DNA of 64,000 bases from Burkholderia sp. 8Y. GTDB lineage: Bacteria > Pseudomonadota > Gammaproteobacteria > Burkholderiales > Burkholderiaceae. The stretch is taken from positions 1 through 64,000 of the forward strand of contig NZ_LR733548.1 in the NCBI RefSeq assembly GCF_902506145.1, in the 5' to 3' direction. This document shows, piece by piece, positions 50,187 to 60,491 of the stretch (the stretch's first letter is position 1; every line of letters starts with the position of its first letter). The notes below the pieces were generated by a model. That model was given only the letters and a program-made list of their open reading frames with translations. It ran no database searches and was not told the DNA's origin. Made by a program: the position numbers and the translations under genes.

Positions 50187-53100
50187 TCATCGCTGCCGCA
50201 GCCAGACGCGGCATAAAGACACGAGCTTATCCACGTCGATAGGCTTCGATATGTAGTCGTCCGCACCCGCCTCGAGACATTTTTCGCGATCGCTCTGCAT
50301 GGCCTTCGCCGTCAGCGCGATGATCGGCAGGCGCGCGTGTTCCGGGTGCTTGCGAATCTCGGTCATTGCGGTGAGACCGTCCATCTCGGGCATCATCACG
50401 TCCATCAGAACGAGATCGATGTCGTCGCGGCGCGCGAGCGCCTCCAGCGCCTCGCGCCCATTGCGCGCGATCTCGAGCGTCGCGCCGAGCGGCTCGATCA
50501 CGCGCGAAAGCGCGAAGATATTGCGCACGTCGTCTTCCGCGAGAAGGATGGTGCGGCCCTCGAACACGTCGTCGCGCTGGCGCGCCGCGCGCAGCATGCG
50601 CTGCTGCTCCGGCGGCAGCGCGCTTTCGACGCTGTGCAGGAACAGCGTGACTTCATCGAGCAGGCGCTCGGGCGACTTCGCCCCTTTGATGATGATCGAT
50701 TTCGAATAACGGCGCAGGCGCTGTTCTTCTTCCTGCGAAATCTGCCGGCCCGTATAGACGATCACCGGCGGCGACGCGTGTGCGCTGCTCGTCGAGACCT
50801 TCTCCAGCAACTCGTAGCCCGAGCCGTCGGGGAGCGCCAGGTCCATCACGACGCAATCGAACGGCGCGCGCTTCATCTCCTCCAGTGCTTCGGAGATCGA
50901 CCCGGCTTCGACGATGCCGACCGTCTCGCTCGCCAGCAACGCGTGGATGCTCTGCCGCAGCGCCAGGTCGTCTTCGACGACGAGCACACGCCGCGCGCCC
51001 TGCGACGAACGCGCTTCGAGCTTGCGGATGGCCTGCGCGAGTTCATCGCGGGCGCTCGGCTTGAGCGTGTAGCCGATCGCGCCTAGATGCAGCGCGACAT
51101 CGGCGTGATCGGTGGCGGACAGGATGTGAATCGGGATATGGCGCGTGAGCGGGTCGTGCTTGAGCCATTCGAGCACCGTGAGTCCCGACTGATCGGGCAG
51201 GCCGATATCGAGCAGGATGCCGTTCGGCTGCATGGAACGCGCGAGTTCGACGCCTTGCGTCGCCGTGGCCGCATGCACGCAATCGAAGTCGAGTTCGTGA
51301 GCGAGGTCGTACAGGATGTGCGCGAAACGCCGATCGTCTTCGATCACGAGAATCACGCGATCCGGCCGCTGGCGTTTCGCACGGTCGTCGGCAATGCCTT
51401 GCGGCTCGGGCATCGAGGGCACCGGTTGCGCGGGAGCGGGAGCGGGAGCGGGAGCGACTGCGCGCGGCGGCTCGACGGCAGCCGGTTCCGGCTCCTTCAT
51501 ATGACCGATGGTGTCGAGCTTCGCGGTCACGGTGCCTTCATGGGCGGCAATCGGAAGCGTCACCGAGAACACGCTGCCCCGGCCGACTTCGCTCGATACA
51601 CCGACCGAGCCGCCGAGCAGCCGCGAGAACTCGCGCGAGATCGAAAGGCCGAGGCCGCTGCCGCCGTATCTGCGGCTCGTCGTGCCGTCCGCCTGCTGAA
51701 ACGCCTGAAAGATCAGATCCTGCTTGTCGCGCGGAATGCCGATGCCCGTGTCGCGCACTTCGAAGCGCACCGCGTCATCGCCCGCGCGCATCACGGCGAC
51801 GGTCACGCTGCCGCGCTCGGTGAACTTGAAGGCGTTGGACAGCAGATTGCGGAGCACCTGAAGCAGCCGCTGAGAGTCCGTGACGAAGTACTGCGGCACG
51901 TCGTCGTCGATTTCGGTGACGAACGAAAGTCCCTTGCTTTCCGCGACGGGCGCGAACGATTGCCTGAGCGCCTGCAACAGCGACTCGACTGCCGTCGGCG
52001 CGAACTGCACGTCCATCTGCCCGGCTTCGACCTTCGACAAATCCAGAATGTCGTTGATGAGCGAAAGCAAGTCGCTGTTGGACGAATGAATGGTCGCCGC
52101 GTAGCGCACCTGCTCGTCCGTCAGATTGCCGTGCTTGTTGTCCTGAAGCAGCTTCGCGAGAATCAGCGAGCTGTTGAGCGGCGTGCGCAACTCGTGCGAC
52201 ATGTTCGCGAGGAACTCGGACTTGTACTGGCTCGCGCGCTCCATCTCCAGCGCATTCGCCGTCAACTCCTGCTGCGCCTGAAGCAGTTCCGCCTTCTGTC
52301 GCTCCAGATGCTGCGCGTGCTCTTCGAGCTGCACGTTGGTCTGTTCGAGTTCGGCCTGCTGCTGTTCGAGTCGCGCCTGCGAATCTTGTAGCGCGCGGCC
52401 ACGCTCCTCGAGTTCTTCATTCGACACGCGCAGTTCTTCCTGCTGCACCTGCAATTCTTCGCTCTGGCGTTGCGTTTCTTCCAGCAATTCGACGAGCCGC
52501 ATGCGATACCGCGCCGAGCGCATTGCCATGCCCATCGCTTCGGCGGCCAGTTCGAGCAGCACGCGGGCGTCGTCGAACCGGCCTTCGTTGCCGACGAACC
52601 CGACTTCGATCGCGCCGGTCACATCGCCATCGGCGAAGAGCGGTGCGACGATCACGCGCGATGCCGCCGCCGCGCCGAGCGCCGATCCCGCCTTCAGATA
52701 ATGCGCGGAGGCATCGCGAAGCTGAAGCACGCGCTTGTCGACGAGCGCCTGCCCGACGAGCCCCTCACCGCGCGCGATGCGGCGCGGCGCGCCGTTCTCG
52801 TCGGGCAGCGCCCACGCCGCGATGCGTTCGAGCGTCTCGCCTTCGAGAGCGTAGACTACGCCGACCTTCGCGTTCACATACGGAATCAGCGAACGCAGGA
52901 TGCTCACGCCGATGGAAGCCGGAGACTGTTCGCCGCGCAATTGCAGGCTCATTTGCGCGACGCCTTCCTGTAGCCACGCGGTGCGTTGTACGGCAAGCCG
53001 CGATTTGATATACAGATGCGCCACGACCGAGAGCACGAGCAGCACGAAAATGCCCATCGCGCGATTCAGTTGCAGGACGTCGTGACTGGCGGTGGCGTCT

Positions 53101-53327
53101 GCCGTGGACAGCGCGTAGCCGAGAATCATCAGCACCGACGACGCGCCCGCGGTGATCATCGGCACGGCGGGGCGGTCTATCCACATGCACAGCACGACCG
53201 GCAGCACGTAGAACACCCAGATCGCGACGCGCATGGGCGTCAGCAGATCGATAGCGAACACCACCGCAAGCGAAAGCGCGATGGCGAAGTAGATCCATAA
53301 AGCGTGGTTGCGAGTGTCTTGAGGCAT
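50187..53327 (-). CDS. membrane hybrid histidine kinase with three receiver domains
   Basis: 1046 residues. Layout: four hydrophobic helices (about 10-108), GAF-type domain (about 125-270), a long coiled coil (285-370), HisKA with His378 in NMSHELRTPLNS, HATPase (about 480-595) with DTGIGIP and GGSGLGLSIS, a Pro/Ala linker, then three receivers with Asp707, Asp829 and Asp976. The third receiver (AEDDVRNIFAL, MDVMMPEMDG) is canonical. First gene of the operon, 16 bp before cheR. Signal unknown. Confidence 0.9.
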   Translation of the reverse strand: MPQDTRNHALWIYFAIALSLAVVFAIDLLTPMRVAIWVFYVLPVVLCMWIDRPAVPMITAGASSVLMILGYALSTADATASHDVLQLNRAMGIFVLLVLSVVAHLYIKSRLAVQRTAWLQEGVAQMSLQLRGEQSPASIGVSILRSLIPYVNAKVGVVYALEGETLERIAAWALPDENGAPRRIARGEGLVGQALVDKRVLQLRDASAHYLKAGSALGAAAASRVIVAPLFADGDVTGAIEVGFVGNEGRFDDARVLLELAAEAMGMAMRSARYRMRLVELLEETQRQSEELQVQQEELRVSNEELEERGRALQDSQARLEQQQAELEQTNVQLEEHAQHLERQKAELLQAQQELTANALEMERASQYKSEFLANMSHELRTPLNSSLILAKLLQDNKHGNLTDEQVRYAATIHSSNSDLLSLINDILDLSKVEAGQMDVQFAPTAVESLLQALRQSFAPVAESKGLSFVTEIDDDVPQYFVTDSQRLLQVLRNLLSNAFKFTERGSVTVAVMRAGDDAVRFEVRDTGIGIPRDKQDLIFQAFQQADGTTSRRYGGSGLGLSISREFSRLLGGSVGVSSEVGRGSVFSVTLPIAAHEGTVTAKLDTIGHMKEPEPAAVEPPRAVAPAPAPAPAQPVPSMPEPQGIADDRAKRQRPDRVILVIEDDRRFAHILYDLAHELDFDCVHAATATQGVELARSMQPNGILLDIGLPDQSGLTVLEWLKHDPLTRHIPIHILSATDHADVALHLGAIGYTLKPSARDELAQAIRKLEARSSQGARRVLVVEDDLALRQSIHALLASETVGIVEAGSISEALEEMKRAPFDCVVMDLALPDGSGYELLEKVSTSSAHASPPVIVYTGRQISQEEEQRLRRYSKSIIIKGAKSPERLLDEVTLFLHSVESALPPEQQRMLRAARQRDDVFEGRTILLAEDDVRNIFALSRVIEPLGATLEIARNGREALEALARRDDIDLVLMDVMMPEMDGLTAMTEIRKHPEHARLPIIALTAKAMQSDREKCLEAGADDYISKPIDVDKLVSLCRVWLRQR
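51432..51455. repeat. 6-bp tandem repeat in the kinase linker
   Basis: GGGAGC repeated four times, encoding the alternating Ala-Pro linker before the first receiver domain. Copy-number changes would alter linker length only. Confidence 0.75.
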
Positions 53328-53500
53328 CGTTGACCAGTAGTGTCCGTGTTTGCGAAGGCCGCGCGCCCCGCAGCAGGCACGGACCTTAGCACGAGCCGCA
53401 ACGCGTTGTCACATCGGCCCCGGCGGCGTTTCGGGCAGCGATTTTCCGCGCGGCACTTGTTACGAACGATCGCGCGCACAGCGCATCTCACGAGGTAAGA

Positions 53501-54511
53501 ATGACTGATATTTCCGGCTCTCGCGTGCTCATCACGGGCGCCTCGGGTTTCGTCGGGTCGGCGCTCGCGCGGCTCGCCATCGAACGCGGCTTCGACGTGC
53601 GGCTGCTCGTGCGCGCGACGAGTCCGCGCAAGAACGTGGAATCGCTCGACGCGGAAATCGTCGTCGGTGACATGCGCGACGAAGCGTCGATGCGCGCGGC
53701 GCTCGAGGGCGTGCGCTATCTGTTTCACGTTGCCGCCGACTATCGCATCTGGGCGCCGGACCCGAGCGAGATCGAGCGCGCGAATCTGCAAGGCACCGAG
53801 GCCACGATGCGCGCGGCGCTCGCCGAAGGCGTCGAGCGCATCGTGTACACGAGCAGCGTCGCGACGCTGAAGGTCACGCGTTCCGGCGCGATCGTCGACG
53901 AAACCAAGCCGTCGGATGCGGCGAGCACCATCGGCGCGTACAAGCGCAGCAAGGTGCTGGCGGAGCGCGCGGTGGAAAGGATGATCGCGAGCGACGCGCT
54001 GCCTGCCGTCATCGTGAATCCCTCGACGCCGATCGGCCCGCGCGACGTGCGGCCGACGCCGACGGGGCGCATCATCGTCGAGGCGGCAACGGGCAAGATT
54101 CCCGCGTTCGTCGATACGGGGCTGAATCTCGTGCACGTCGATGATGTCGCGAACGGTCACTTTCTCGCGCTCGAGCGCGGCAGGATCGGCGAGCGGTACA
54201 TTCTCGGCGGCGAGAACCTGTCGCTCCAGCAGATGCTCGCGGATATCGCGGGGCTCGTCGGCCGCAAACCGCCGACGATCAAGCTGCCGCGCGGCCCGCT
54301 GTATCCGCTCGCCATCGGCGCGGAAATGTTCGCGAAGGTGAGCGGCAAGGAACCGTTCGTCACCGTCGATGGCCTGCGGATGTCGAAGAACAAGATGTAC
54401 TTCACGTCGGCGAAGGCGGAAGCGGAGCTAGGTTATCAGGCGCGGCCGTATCGCGAAGGATTGCGCGATGCGCTCGACTGGTTCCGCGCCAACGGCTATC
54501 TCGGCACCTGA
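53501..54511 (+). CDS. hpnA: hopanoid-associated sugar epimerase HpnA
   Basis: 336 residues; GAGGTAAG just before the ATG. NAD-dependent epimerase/dehydratase: Rossmann loop VLITGASGFVGSALARL at the start, VYTSSVATL, and the YxxxK catalytic pair in GAYKRSKVLAE. The hpnA family acts in hopanoid side-chain synthesis. hpnB, ispH and hpnH lie within 7 kb. Confidence 0.88.
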   Translation: MTDISGSRVLITGASGFVGSALARLAIERGFDVRLLVRATSPRKNVESLDAEIVVGDMRDEASMRAALEGVRYLFHVAADYRIWAPDPSEIERANLQGTEATMRAALAEGVERIVYTSSVATLKVTRSGAIVDETKPSDAASTIGAYKRSKVLAERAVERMIASDALPAVIVNPSTPIGPRDVRPTPTGRIIVEAATGKIPAFVDTGLNLVHVDDVANGHFLALERGRIGERYILGGENLSLQQMLADIAGLVGRKPPTIKLPRGPLYPLAIGAEMFAKVSGKEPFVTVDGLRMSKNKMYFTSAKAEAELGYQARPYREGLRDALDWFRANGYLGT

Positions 54512-54849
54512 GACGCGCGGGCGTCGCGAGCCGCGAACGGCCGGGAGGCGGCACGCGTTTGCGTACGACGACTGCGCCGGCGGCGTCCAGCGAGCCGTCC
54601 GCGCTGCAACTCTTGTATAAGACCTAAAAAAACTAAGTTGTTGAAATAATGGGGAAACAGCCGTTTTTCAGTGCCTGCGCAGGCCCTCGTTCGCACGCGA
54701 CGCCCTCAAATTCAGGCAAAATAGCGGACTGATGCCGGAAGGCGCGAGCAACCATGTTGCGTGCGGCCGCAGCGGCGCGTCGGCGCCCGCGCAGGTCCAC
54801 AGCAGCCGGCGGTCCTTTTTCAACCCGTTTCTGGATGTCGAGACAAGCG
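54512..54849. other. 338-bp spacer before the isocitrate dehydrogenase gene
   Basis: Contains an AT-rich stretch at 54605-54665 that is promoter-like. No defined -35/-10 pair could be assigned. No gene recognised. Confidence 0.4.
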
Positions 54850-57096
54850 ATGAGTAATCAGCAACCCACCATCATCTACACCCTGACCGACGAAGCTCCG
54901 CTGCTCGCGACCAGCGCCTTTCTGCCGATCATCCGCACGTTCACGGCTCCGGCCGGCGTCAATGTGGAAACCAGCGACATCTCGCTCGCCGGGCGCATTC
55001 TCGGCGAATTCCCAGAATTCCTGTCCGAAGAACAACGCGTGCCGGACAACCTCGCCGAACTCGGCCGCCTCACGCAGCTTCCCGACACCAACATCATCAA
55101 GCTGCCGAACATCAGCGCGTCGGTGCCGCAGCTCGTCGCCGCGATCAAGGAATTGCAGGGCAAGGGCTACAAGGTGCCCAACTATCCGGAAGAGCCGAAG
55201 AACGACGAAGAAAAGGCCATCGCGCAGCGTTATTCGAAGTGCCTCGGCAGCGCGGTGAACCCGGTTCTGCGCGAAGGCAATTCGGACCGCCGCGCGCCGC
55301 TCGCCGTCAAGAACTACGCGAAGAAGCATCCGCACAGCATGGGCGAATGGAGCATGGCGTCGCGCACGCACGTCGCGCACATGAAGCACGGCGACTTCTA
55401 TCACGGCGAAAAGTCCATCACGAACGACAAAGCGCGCGAAGTCCGCATGGAACTCGTGACGAAAGGCGGCGAAACCATCGTGCTGAAGCCGAAGGTCAAG
55501 CTTCAGGAAGGCGAGATCGTCGACAGCATGTTCATGAGCAAGAAGGCGCTCATCGCGTTCTACGAAGATCAGATGGAAGACGCGCGCAAGACCGGCGTCA
55601 TGCTCTCTCTGCACGTGAAGGCGACCATGATGAAGGTCTCGCACCCGATCGTCTTCGGCCACGCGGTCAAGGTGTTCTACAAGGACGCGTTTGCCAAGCA
55701 CGCGAAGCTCTTCGAAGAGCTCGGCGTGAACGTCAACAACGGCCTCGTCGATCTGTACTCGAAGATCGATGCGCTGCCGGAATCGCAGCGCGATGAAGTC
55801 ATCCGCGATTTGCACGCGTGCCACGAACATCGTCCCGCACTGGCGATGGTCGATTCGGCGAAGGGCATCTCGAACCTGCACGCGCCGAACGACGTGATCG
55901 TCGATGCGTCCATGCCGGCGATGATCCGCGCGGGCGGCAAGATGTGGGGCGCCGATGGCCGTCCGCAAGACACGAAGTGTCTGATTCCGGAAAGCACGTT
56001 TGCGCGCATCTATCAGGAAATCATCAACTTCTGCAAGACCAACGGCGCATTCGATCCGCGCACGATGGGCACGGTGCCGAACGTCGGCCTGATGGCGCAG
56101 AAGGCCGAAGAGTACGGCTCGCACGACAAGACCTTCGAGATTCCGCAAGACGGCACCGCGCGTATCGTCGATAACGCGACGAACGAAGTCATCGAATCGC
56201 TCACGCAGGAAGTAGAGCAAGGCGACATCTGGCGCATGTGCCTCGTGAAGGACGCGCCGATCCGCGACTGGGTGAAGCTCGCCGTCACGCGCGTGCGCAA
56301 CTCGGGCATGCCGGCGGTGTTCTGGCTCGACCCGTATCGTCCGCACGAAAACGAGCTGATCAAGAAGGTCGAGAAGTACCTGAAGGATCACGACACGGAA
56401 GGGCTGCACATCGAAATCATGTCGCAAGTGCGCGCGATGCGTTACACGCTCGAGCGCGTGATCCGCGGCCTCGACACGATTTCCGTGACCGGCAACATCT
56501 TGCGCGACTACCTGACGGACCTGTTCCCGATCATGGAACTCGGCACGAGCGCGAAGATGCTATCCATCGTTCCGCTGATGGCGGGCGGCGGCCTGTATGA
56601 GACGGGCGCGGGCGGCTCGGCGCCGAAGCACGTGCAACAGCTGGTGCAGGAAAACCACCTGCGCTGGGATTCGCTCGGCGAGTTCCTCGCGCTGGCGGTA
56701 TCGCTGGAAGAACTCGGCATCAAGAGCAACAACGCGAAGGCGAAGCTCGTCGCGAAGGCGCTCGACGCCGCCACCGGCAAGCTGCTCGACAACAACAAGG
56801 GGCCGTCGCCGAAGACCGGCCAGCTCGACAACCGTGGCAGCCAGTTCTACCTCGCCATGTACTGGGCGCAGGAACTGGCGAATCAGACGGACGACCGCGA
56901 ACTCGCCGAATTGTTCGCGCCGCTCGCGAAGCGCCTCGCCGAAAGCGAGCAGAAGATCGTCGAGGAACTGAACGCCGTGCAGGGCAGCGAAGCGGATATC
57001 GGCGGCTATTACAAGCCTGAAGATGCGAAGCTCGCCGCCGTGATGCGTCCGAGCCAGACGCTCAACGCCGCGCTCGCGCAGGCGCAGTCGAAGTAA
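54850..57096 (+). CDS. NADP-dependent isocitrate dehydrogenase, monomeric type
   Basis: 748 residues from the ATG at 54850, the size of the monomeric enzyme (about 740). Oxidises isocitrate to 2-oxoglutarate in the TCA cycle. IIYTLTDEAPLLATSAFLPI at the start and SDRRAPLAVKNYAKKHPHSM, NVNNGLVDLYSKID and MAGGGLYETGAGGSAPKHVQ later are family segments. A strong hairpin follows 12 bp after the stop. Unrelated to neighbouring hopanoid genes. Confidence 0.95.
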   Translation: MSNQQPTIIYTLTDEAPLLATSAFLPIIRTFTAPAGVNVETSDISLAGRILGEFPEFLSEEQRVPDNLAELGRLTQLPDTNIIKLPNISASVPQLVAAIKELQGKGYKVPNYPEEPKNDEEKAIAQRYSKCLGSAVNPVLREGNSDRRAPLAVKNYAKKHPHSMGEWSMASRTHVAHMKHGDFYHGEKSITNDKAREVRMELVTKGGETIVLKPKVKLQEGEIVDSMFMSKKALIAFYEDQMEDARKTGVMLSLHVKATMMKVSHPIVFGHAVKVFYKDAFAKHAKLFEELGVNVNNGLVDLYSKIDALPESQRDEVIRDLHACHEHRPALAMVDSAKGISNLHAPNDVIVDASMPAMIRAGGKMWGADGRPQDTKCLIPESTFARIYQEIINFCKTNGAFDPRTMGTVPNVGLMAQKAEEYGSHDKTFEIPQDGTARIVDNATNEVIESLTQEVEQGDIWRMCLVKDAPIRDWVKLAVTRVRNSGMPAVFWLDPYRPHENELIKKVEKYLKDHDTEGLHIEIMSQVRAMRYTLERVIRGLDTISVTGNILRDYLTDLFPIMELGTSAKMLSIVPLMAGGGLYETGAGGSAPKHVQQLVQENHLRWDSLGEFLALAVSLEELGIKSNNAKAKLVAKALDAATGKLLDNNKGPSPKTGQLDNRGSQFYLAMYWAQELANQTDDRELAELFAPLAKRLAESEQKIVEELNAVQGSEADIGGYYKPEDAKLAAVMRPSQTLNAALAQAQSK

Positions 57097-57108
57097 CGTG
57101 GCATGGGG

Positions 57109-57134
57109 CGCGGGCAGCGACGCCCGCGTTCCTT
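57109..57134 (+). terminator. terminator after isocitrate dehydrogenase
   Basis: CGCGGGC (57109-57115) and GCCCGCG (57122-57128) with a 6-nt loop, followed by TTCCTT. Strong stem, moderate T-tract. Confidence 0.75.
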
Positions 57135-57315
57135 ATCGCGTTGGCGTCCATGCCAACGCGATTTCTCTCAGAACGCCCTCGCAGCGTTCCGTCAAAGCGG
57201 CGACTCAGCCCGCGTCGACTCACAGCATTTGGTTACAACGTGTGCCGGCTCGCAGGCAGGGGAGCGGGTAAAATCCTTGGCCTCGCTGCCAGCTTCGCAA
57301 GACATTCCACTTCGC

Positions 57316-57846
57316 ATGAATCTACATGACCAGCTCGGCGCGCTGGAGTCGAGCCTCGATGCGCTCCTCCGGGCCGCCACCGTTTCCCCTGTCATCGGCG
57401 CTGCCGACGAATCTCCTACAGACGCCATGGCCGAGCCGCCCGCGCCGCCGCCGCCCCGCGCGGACGAGGCCCAGGAAACCGCGCTCACCGCTCAAGCGCC
57501 CGCCGACCCCGAGCCCGAGACGCCGCCCGCGCTGACGGTTTCGCGCCCGGACCGCGACACGATTCAGATGACCATCGCGGGCAAGTCGGTGCTGCTGAAT
57601 CCGGAGGGCGTGTCGGAGTTGATCGAGGAGTTGTCGAACGTACGGGCGTCGATGTCGGTGGAACAGCCGATGGGCGTCGCGCCCGGCTGGCGTTTCGCCG
57701 CGACGAAGAATCCGGTGATGGCGGTGCAGAAGCACGCGAACGGCGACCGCCTCCTCATCATGCGGCACACGGGTCACGGCTGGGTGCCGTTCACGTTTTC
57801 GCCGGATATGGTCGTCGAACTCTACGCGATGCTGACGCGGCGCTAA
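57316..57846 (+). CDS. hypothetical protein with Pro/Ala-rich linker
   Basis: 176 residues from the ATG at 57316. The first 40 residues are helical, followed by a Pro/Ala/Glu-rich linker (about 40-80) and a compact C-terminal domain with TIAGKSVLLNPEGVSELIEEL and GHGWVPFTFSPDMVVELYAM. No signal peptide. Function unknown. Convergent with hpnB, 18 bp apart. Confidence 0.62.
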   Translation: MNLHDQLGALESSLDALLRAATVSPVIGAADESPTDAMAEPPAPPPPRADEAQETALTAQAPADPEPETPPALTVSRPDRDTIQMTIAGKSVLLNPEGVSELIEELSNVRASMSVEQPMGVAPGWRFAATKNPVMAVQKHANGDRLLIMRHTGHGWVPFTFSPDMVVELYAMLTRR

Positions 57847-57864
57847 GTCCGACGCCGCCTTCCG

Positions 57865-59067
57865 TCAAGAACCTTCCTGCGTCGGCGCCTGCACCCGCGC
57901 CTTCCATTGCCCGCCCTTGCCGCGCCAGTAGCGCACGGCCGAACCGAACGTCGCGGAGACGTAGAACAGCGCGACGAACGGCAACAGCGGCGCCCACAAC
58001 AACGACCGCCGGTAGTAACGCAGCATCGGCCCGTAGGCGATGCACATCATCGCCCAGGCCGCGCAGGCGGGCCACGCACGCGCACCCCATGTCAGCGCGA
58101 ACACGGGCGGAACGAGGTAGATCAGCGCCATGCCGAGCATCGTGCCGGCCAGCAGCAGCGGCGAATAGCGCAACTGCGTGAACGCGGTGCGCGCGATCAT
58201 GTTCCAGATTTCGCGCCAGTCGTCGTAGGGACGCAGCGACTCGCTGCGCTCCGCGAGATCGAGGCGAATGGGCCGCGCGTCCGCCCTGCCCGCGCGATGC
58301 TTGATGCGCAGGGCGAGACTGCAATCGTCGATCAGTTCGCCGCGAATCGATTCGATGCCGCCCGCTTCCGCCAGCGCCGAACGGCGCGCGAGCATGCAGC
58401 CGCCCGCCGCGCCCGCCGTCATCTTGCGCGTGTCGTTGACCCACGCGAACGGGTACAGCTTCGCGAAAAAGAACACGAACGCCGGGATCAGCGCCTTCTC
58501 CCACGGCGAGTCGCAACGCAGGCGCACCATCAGCGAGACGAGATCGCGGTCTTCCAGAATCGTACGCGCGACGAGCTGCGTCGCGGCATCGGCCGGATGG
58601 TAGATGTCGGCGTCGGTGAGCAGCAGGAATTCGGCGGGAAGACCCAGCGAGTCGATTGCATCGATGCCCTGCGACTGCGCCCACACTTTCCCCGACCATC
58701 CCGGCGGCAGCGGCTTGCCGGTCAGCACGGTCAGGCGGTCTTCGAGTCCGAGGTCGCGGGCGGCGGCGAGCGCGGCGGCGGCGGTGCCGTCGGTGCTGTG
58801 ATCGTCGACGACGACGACGTGGAACGCGCCCGCGTAGTCCTGCTTCAAGAGCGAGCCGACCGCGCGGCCGATCACGTCGGCTTCATTGCGCGCGGGCACG
58901 ACGGCGACGAGCGCGGGCCACGCGCCGCGTCGCGCGATCTCCGAGTTGCCGACGGCGTGCACGGTCGCGTCCGAAAGCGCGGGCGCGGCTTGCGCGCGCC
59001 AGAACCCGCCGCGCGCGAAAAGCAGCACGTTCCAGATCAGAAATGACAGCCAGGCGATCAGTAGCAT
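57865..59067 (-). CDS. hpnB: hopanoid biosynthesis glycosyltransferase HpnB
   Basis: 400 residues. GT2-type glycosyltransferase with an N-terminal membrane helix, catalytic domain (VAVVPARNEADVIGRAVGSLL, HVVVVDDHSTDGT, FLLLTDADIYHP) and three or four C-terminal helices. HpnB is proposed to add sugar to the bacteriohopanetetrol chain at the inner membrane. hpnA, ispH and hpnH are neighbours. Confidence 0.87.
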   Translation of the reverse strand: MLLIAWLSFLIWNVLLFARGGFWRAQAAPALSDATVHAVGNSEIARRGAWPALVAVVPARNEADVIGRAVGSLLKQDYAGAFHVVVVDDHSTDGTAAAALAAARDLGLEDRLTVLTGKPLPPGWSGKVWAQSQGIDAIDSLGLPAEFLLLTDADIYHPADAATQLVARTILEDRDLVSLMVRLRCDSPWEKALIPAFVFFFAKLYPFAWVNDTRKMTAGAAGGCMLARRSALAEAGGIESIRGELIDDCSLALRIKHRAGRADARPIRLDLAERSESLRPYDDWREIWNMIARTAFTQLRYSPLLLAGTMLGMALIYLVPPVFALTWGARAWPACAAWAMMCIAYGPMLRYYRRSLLWAPLLPFVALFYVSATFGSAVRYWRGKGGQWKARVQAPTQEGS

Positions 59068-59506
59068 GAATTAGACGAAGACTTTGAACCGCAGTGCGGG
59101 CCGCGCACTCATGCACGCGGGGATACGGCGAAGAACACGTTGCACGGAGGACACACGAATCAGGCGGCGAGCGGCCTGCCGAAACCAGCCGCCAAGCATT
59201 CGCACGGCGCGCGAATCGCGATGCGGCGGCATTTGCAGCGCCCCGAGCGTCCGACAGTTTAATGGCTTTGACCAACTGGCGTATTTTCATGGCGCCGCCG
59301 CGCCTTCGCGAGCGCCGCGCAGCGAGCGCCCAAAAAGGGAACGCGTTAGAATACACGGCCAACCTTGGCGCGCAGACAAATTTACCGGTCCTTCTTCCGG
59401 TGTGCTTTCCGGCTTTTGCAGGCATTGCGTATGCAATGCTTCGCAATTGAAGCGTCAGTCGCGCGCCCGTAACCCGAAACCCGCGCTAGTCGGAGTTCGC
59501 TCGAAC
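59068..59506. other. 439-bp divergent spacer before ispH
   Basis: Contains the promoters of hpnB and ispH-hpnH. A TAGAAT box is at about 59347; no confident -35 box was found. No gene or RNA recognised. Confidence 0.4.
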
Positions 59507-60478
59507 ATGCGTATCATCCTTGCTCAACCCCGCGGCTTTTGTGCGGGCGTGGTCCGTGCGATCGAAATCGTCGATCGGGCGCTCGAACGGCATGGCGCTC
59601 CGGTGTACGTGCGCCATGAGATCGTTCATAACCGACACGTCGTCGATAATCTGCGTGGCAAGGGCGCGCGTTTCGTGGAAGAACTGGATGAAGTGCCGCA
59701 AGGCGCGGTCGCTATTTTCAGCGCGCACGGCGTGGCGCGAAGCGTCGAACGCGATGCCGAGGCGCGCGGTCTCGATGTGCTCGACGCCACCTGCCCGCTC
59801 GTGACGAAAGTCCACGTGCAGGGCCGGCAGTATGTATCGCAAGGACGCACGCTGATTCTGATCGGTCACGCGGGGCATCCGGAAGTGGAAGGCACCGTCG
59901 GTCAGATTCCCGGCAACGTCGTGCTGGTCCAGAGCGAAGCCGAAGTCGACACGATGTCGCTGCCGTCCGACACGCCGGTCGCCTACGTCACGCAGACGAC
60001 GCTTTCGGTCGACGACACGCGCGGCATCATCGATGCCTTGCAGCGCCGCTTCAGCGATATCGTCGGGCCGGACACGCGCGACATCTGCTACGCGACGCAG
60101 AACCGGCAGGCTGCGGTGCGCGAGCTGTCGACGCAAGTGGACGTGCTGCTCGTGGTCGGCGCGACCAACAGTTCCAATTCGAATCGTCTGCGGGAGATCG
60201 GCACCGAAAGCGGCGTGCCGAGCTATCTGGTTGCAGACGGTTCCGAGATCAAGCCCGAGTGGTTTGCGCATGCGCAGACGGTCGGCATCACGGCGGGCGC
60301 TTCGGCGCCCGAAGAAATGGTCGAACATGTGATCGATGCCCTGCGCGCATTCGGACACGTCGAAGTGACGACGATGAACGGCCGCGAGGAAAAGGTCGAA
60401 TTCAAACTCCCCGCGAAGTTGCTGCAACCGCTCGCCGCGCTGTCGGCCACGGCGGCCACGGCGATTCGCGAAGAATAA
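59507..60478 (+). CDS. ispH: 4-hydroxy-3-methylbut-2-enyl diphosphate reductase
   Basis: 323 residues; CGGAG upstream. Last step of the MEP isoprenoid pathway, a 4Fe-4S enzyme. The three cluster cysteines are in PRGFCAGV (Cys12), DATCPLVTKVH and DICYATQNRQ; the HGV segment and TQTTLSVDDT are also present. Provides C5 units for hopanoids, matching hpnH 13 bp downstream. Confidence 0.96.
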   Translation: MRIILAQPRGFCAGVVRAIEIVDRALERHGAPVYVRHEIVHNRHVVDNLRGKGARFVEELDEVPQGAVAIFSAHGVARSVERDAEARGLDVLDATCPLVTKVHVQGRQYVSQGRTLILIGHAGHPEVEGTVGQIPGNVVLVQSEAEVDTMSLPSDTPVAYVTQTTLSVDDTRGIIDALQRRFSDIVGPDTRDICYATQNRQAAVRELSTQVDVLLVVGATNSSNSNRLREIGTESGVPSYLVADGSEIKPEWFAHAQTVGITAGASAPEEMVEHVIDALRAFGHVEVTTMNGREEKVEFKLPAKLLQPLAALSATAATAIREE

Positions 60479-60491
60479 GGAGAGGACGCAA

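Noticed and set aside
51087..52391. 434-codon open frame on the plus strand
   Set aside because: Antisense to the hybrid kinase; Arg/His-rich translation with no family signature.
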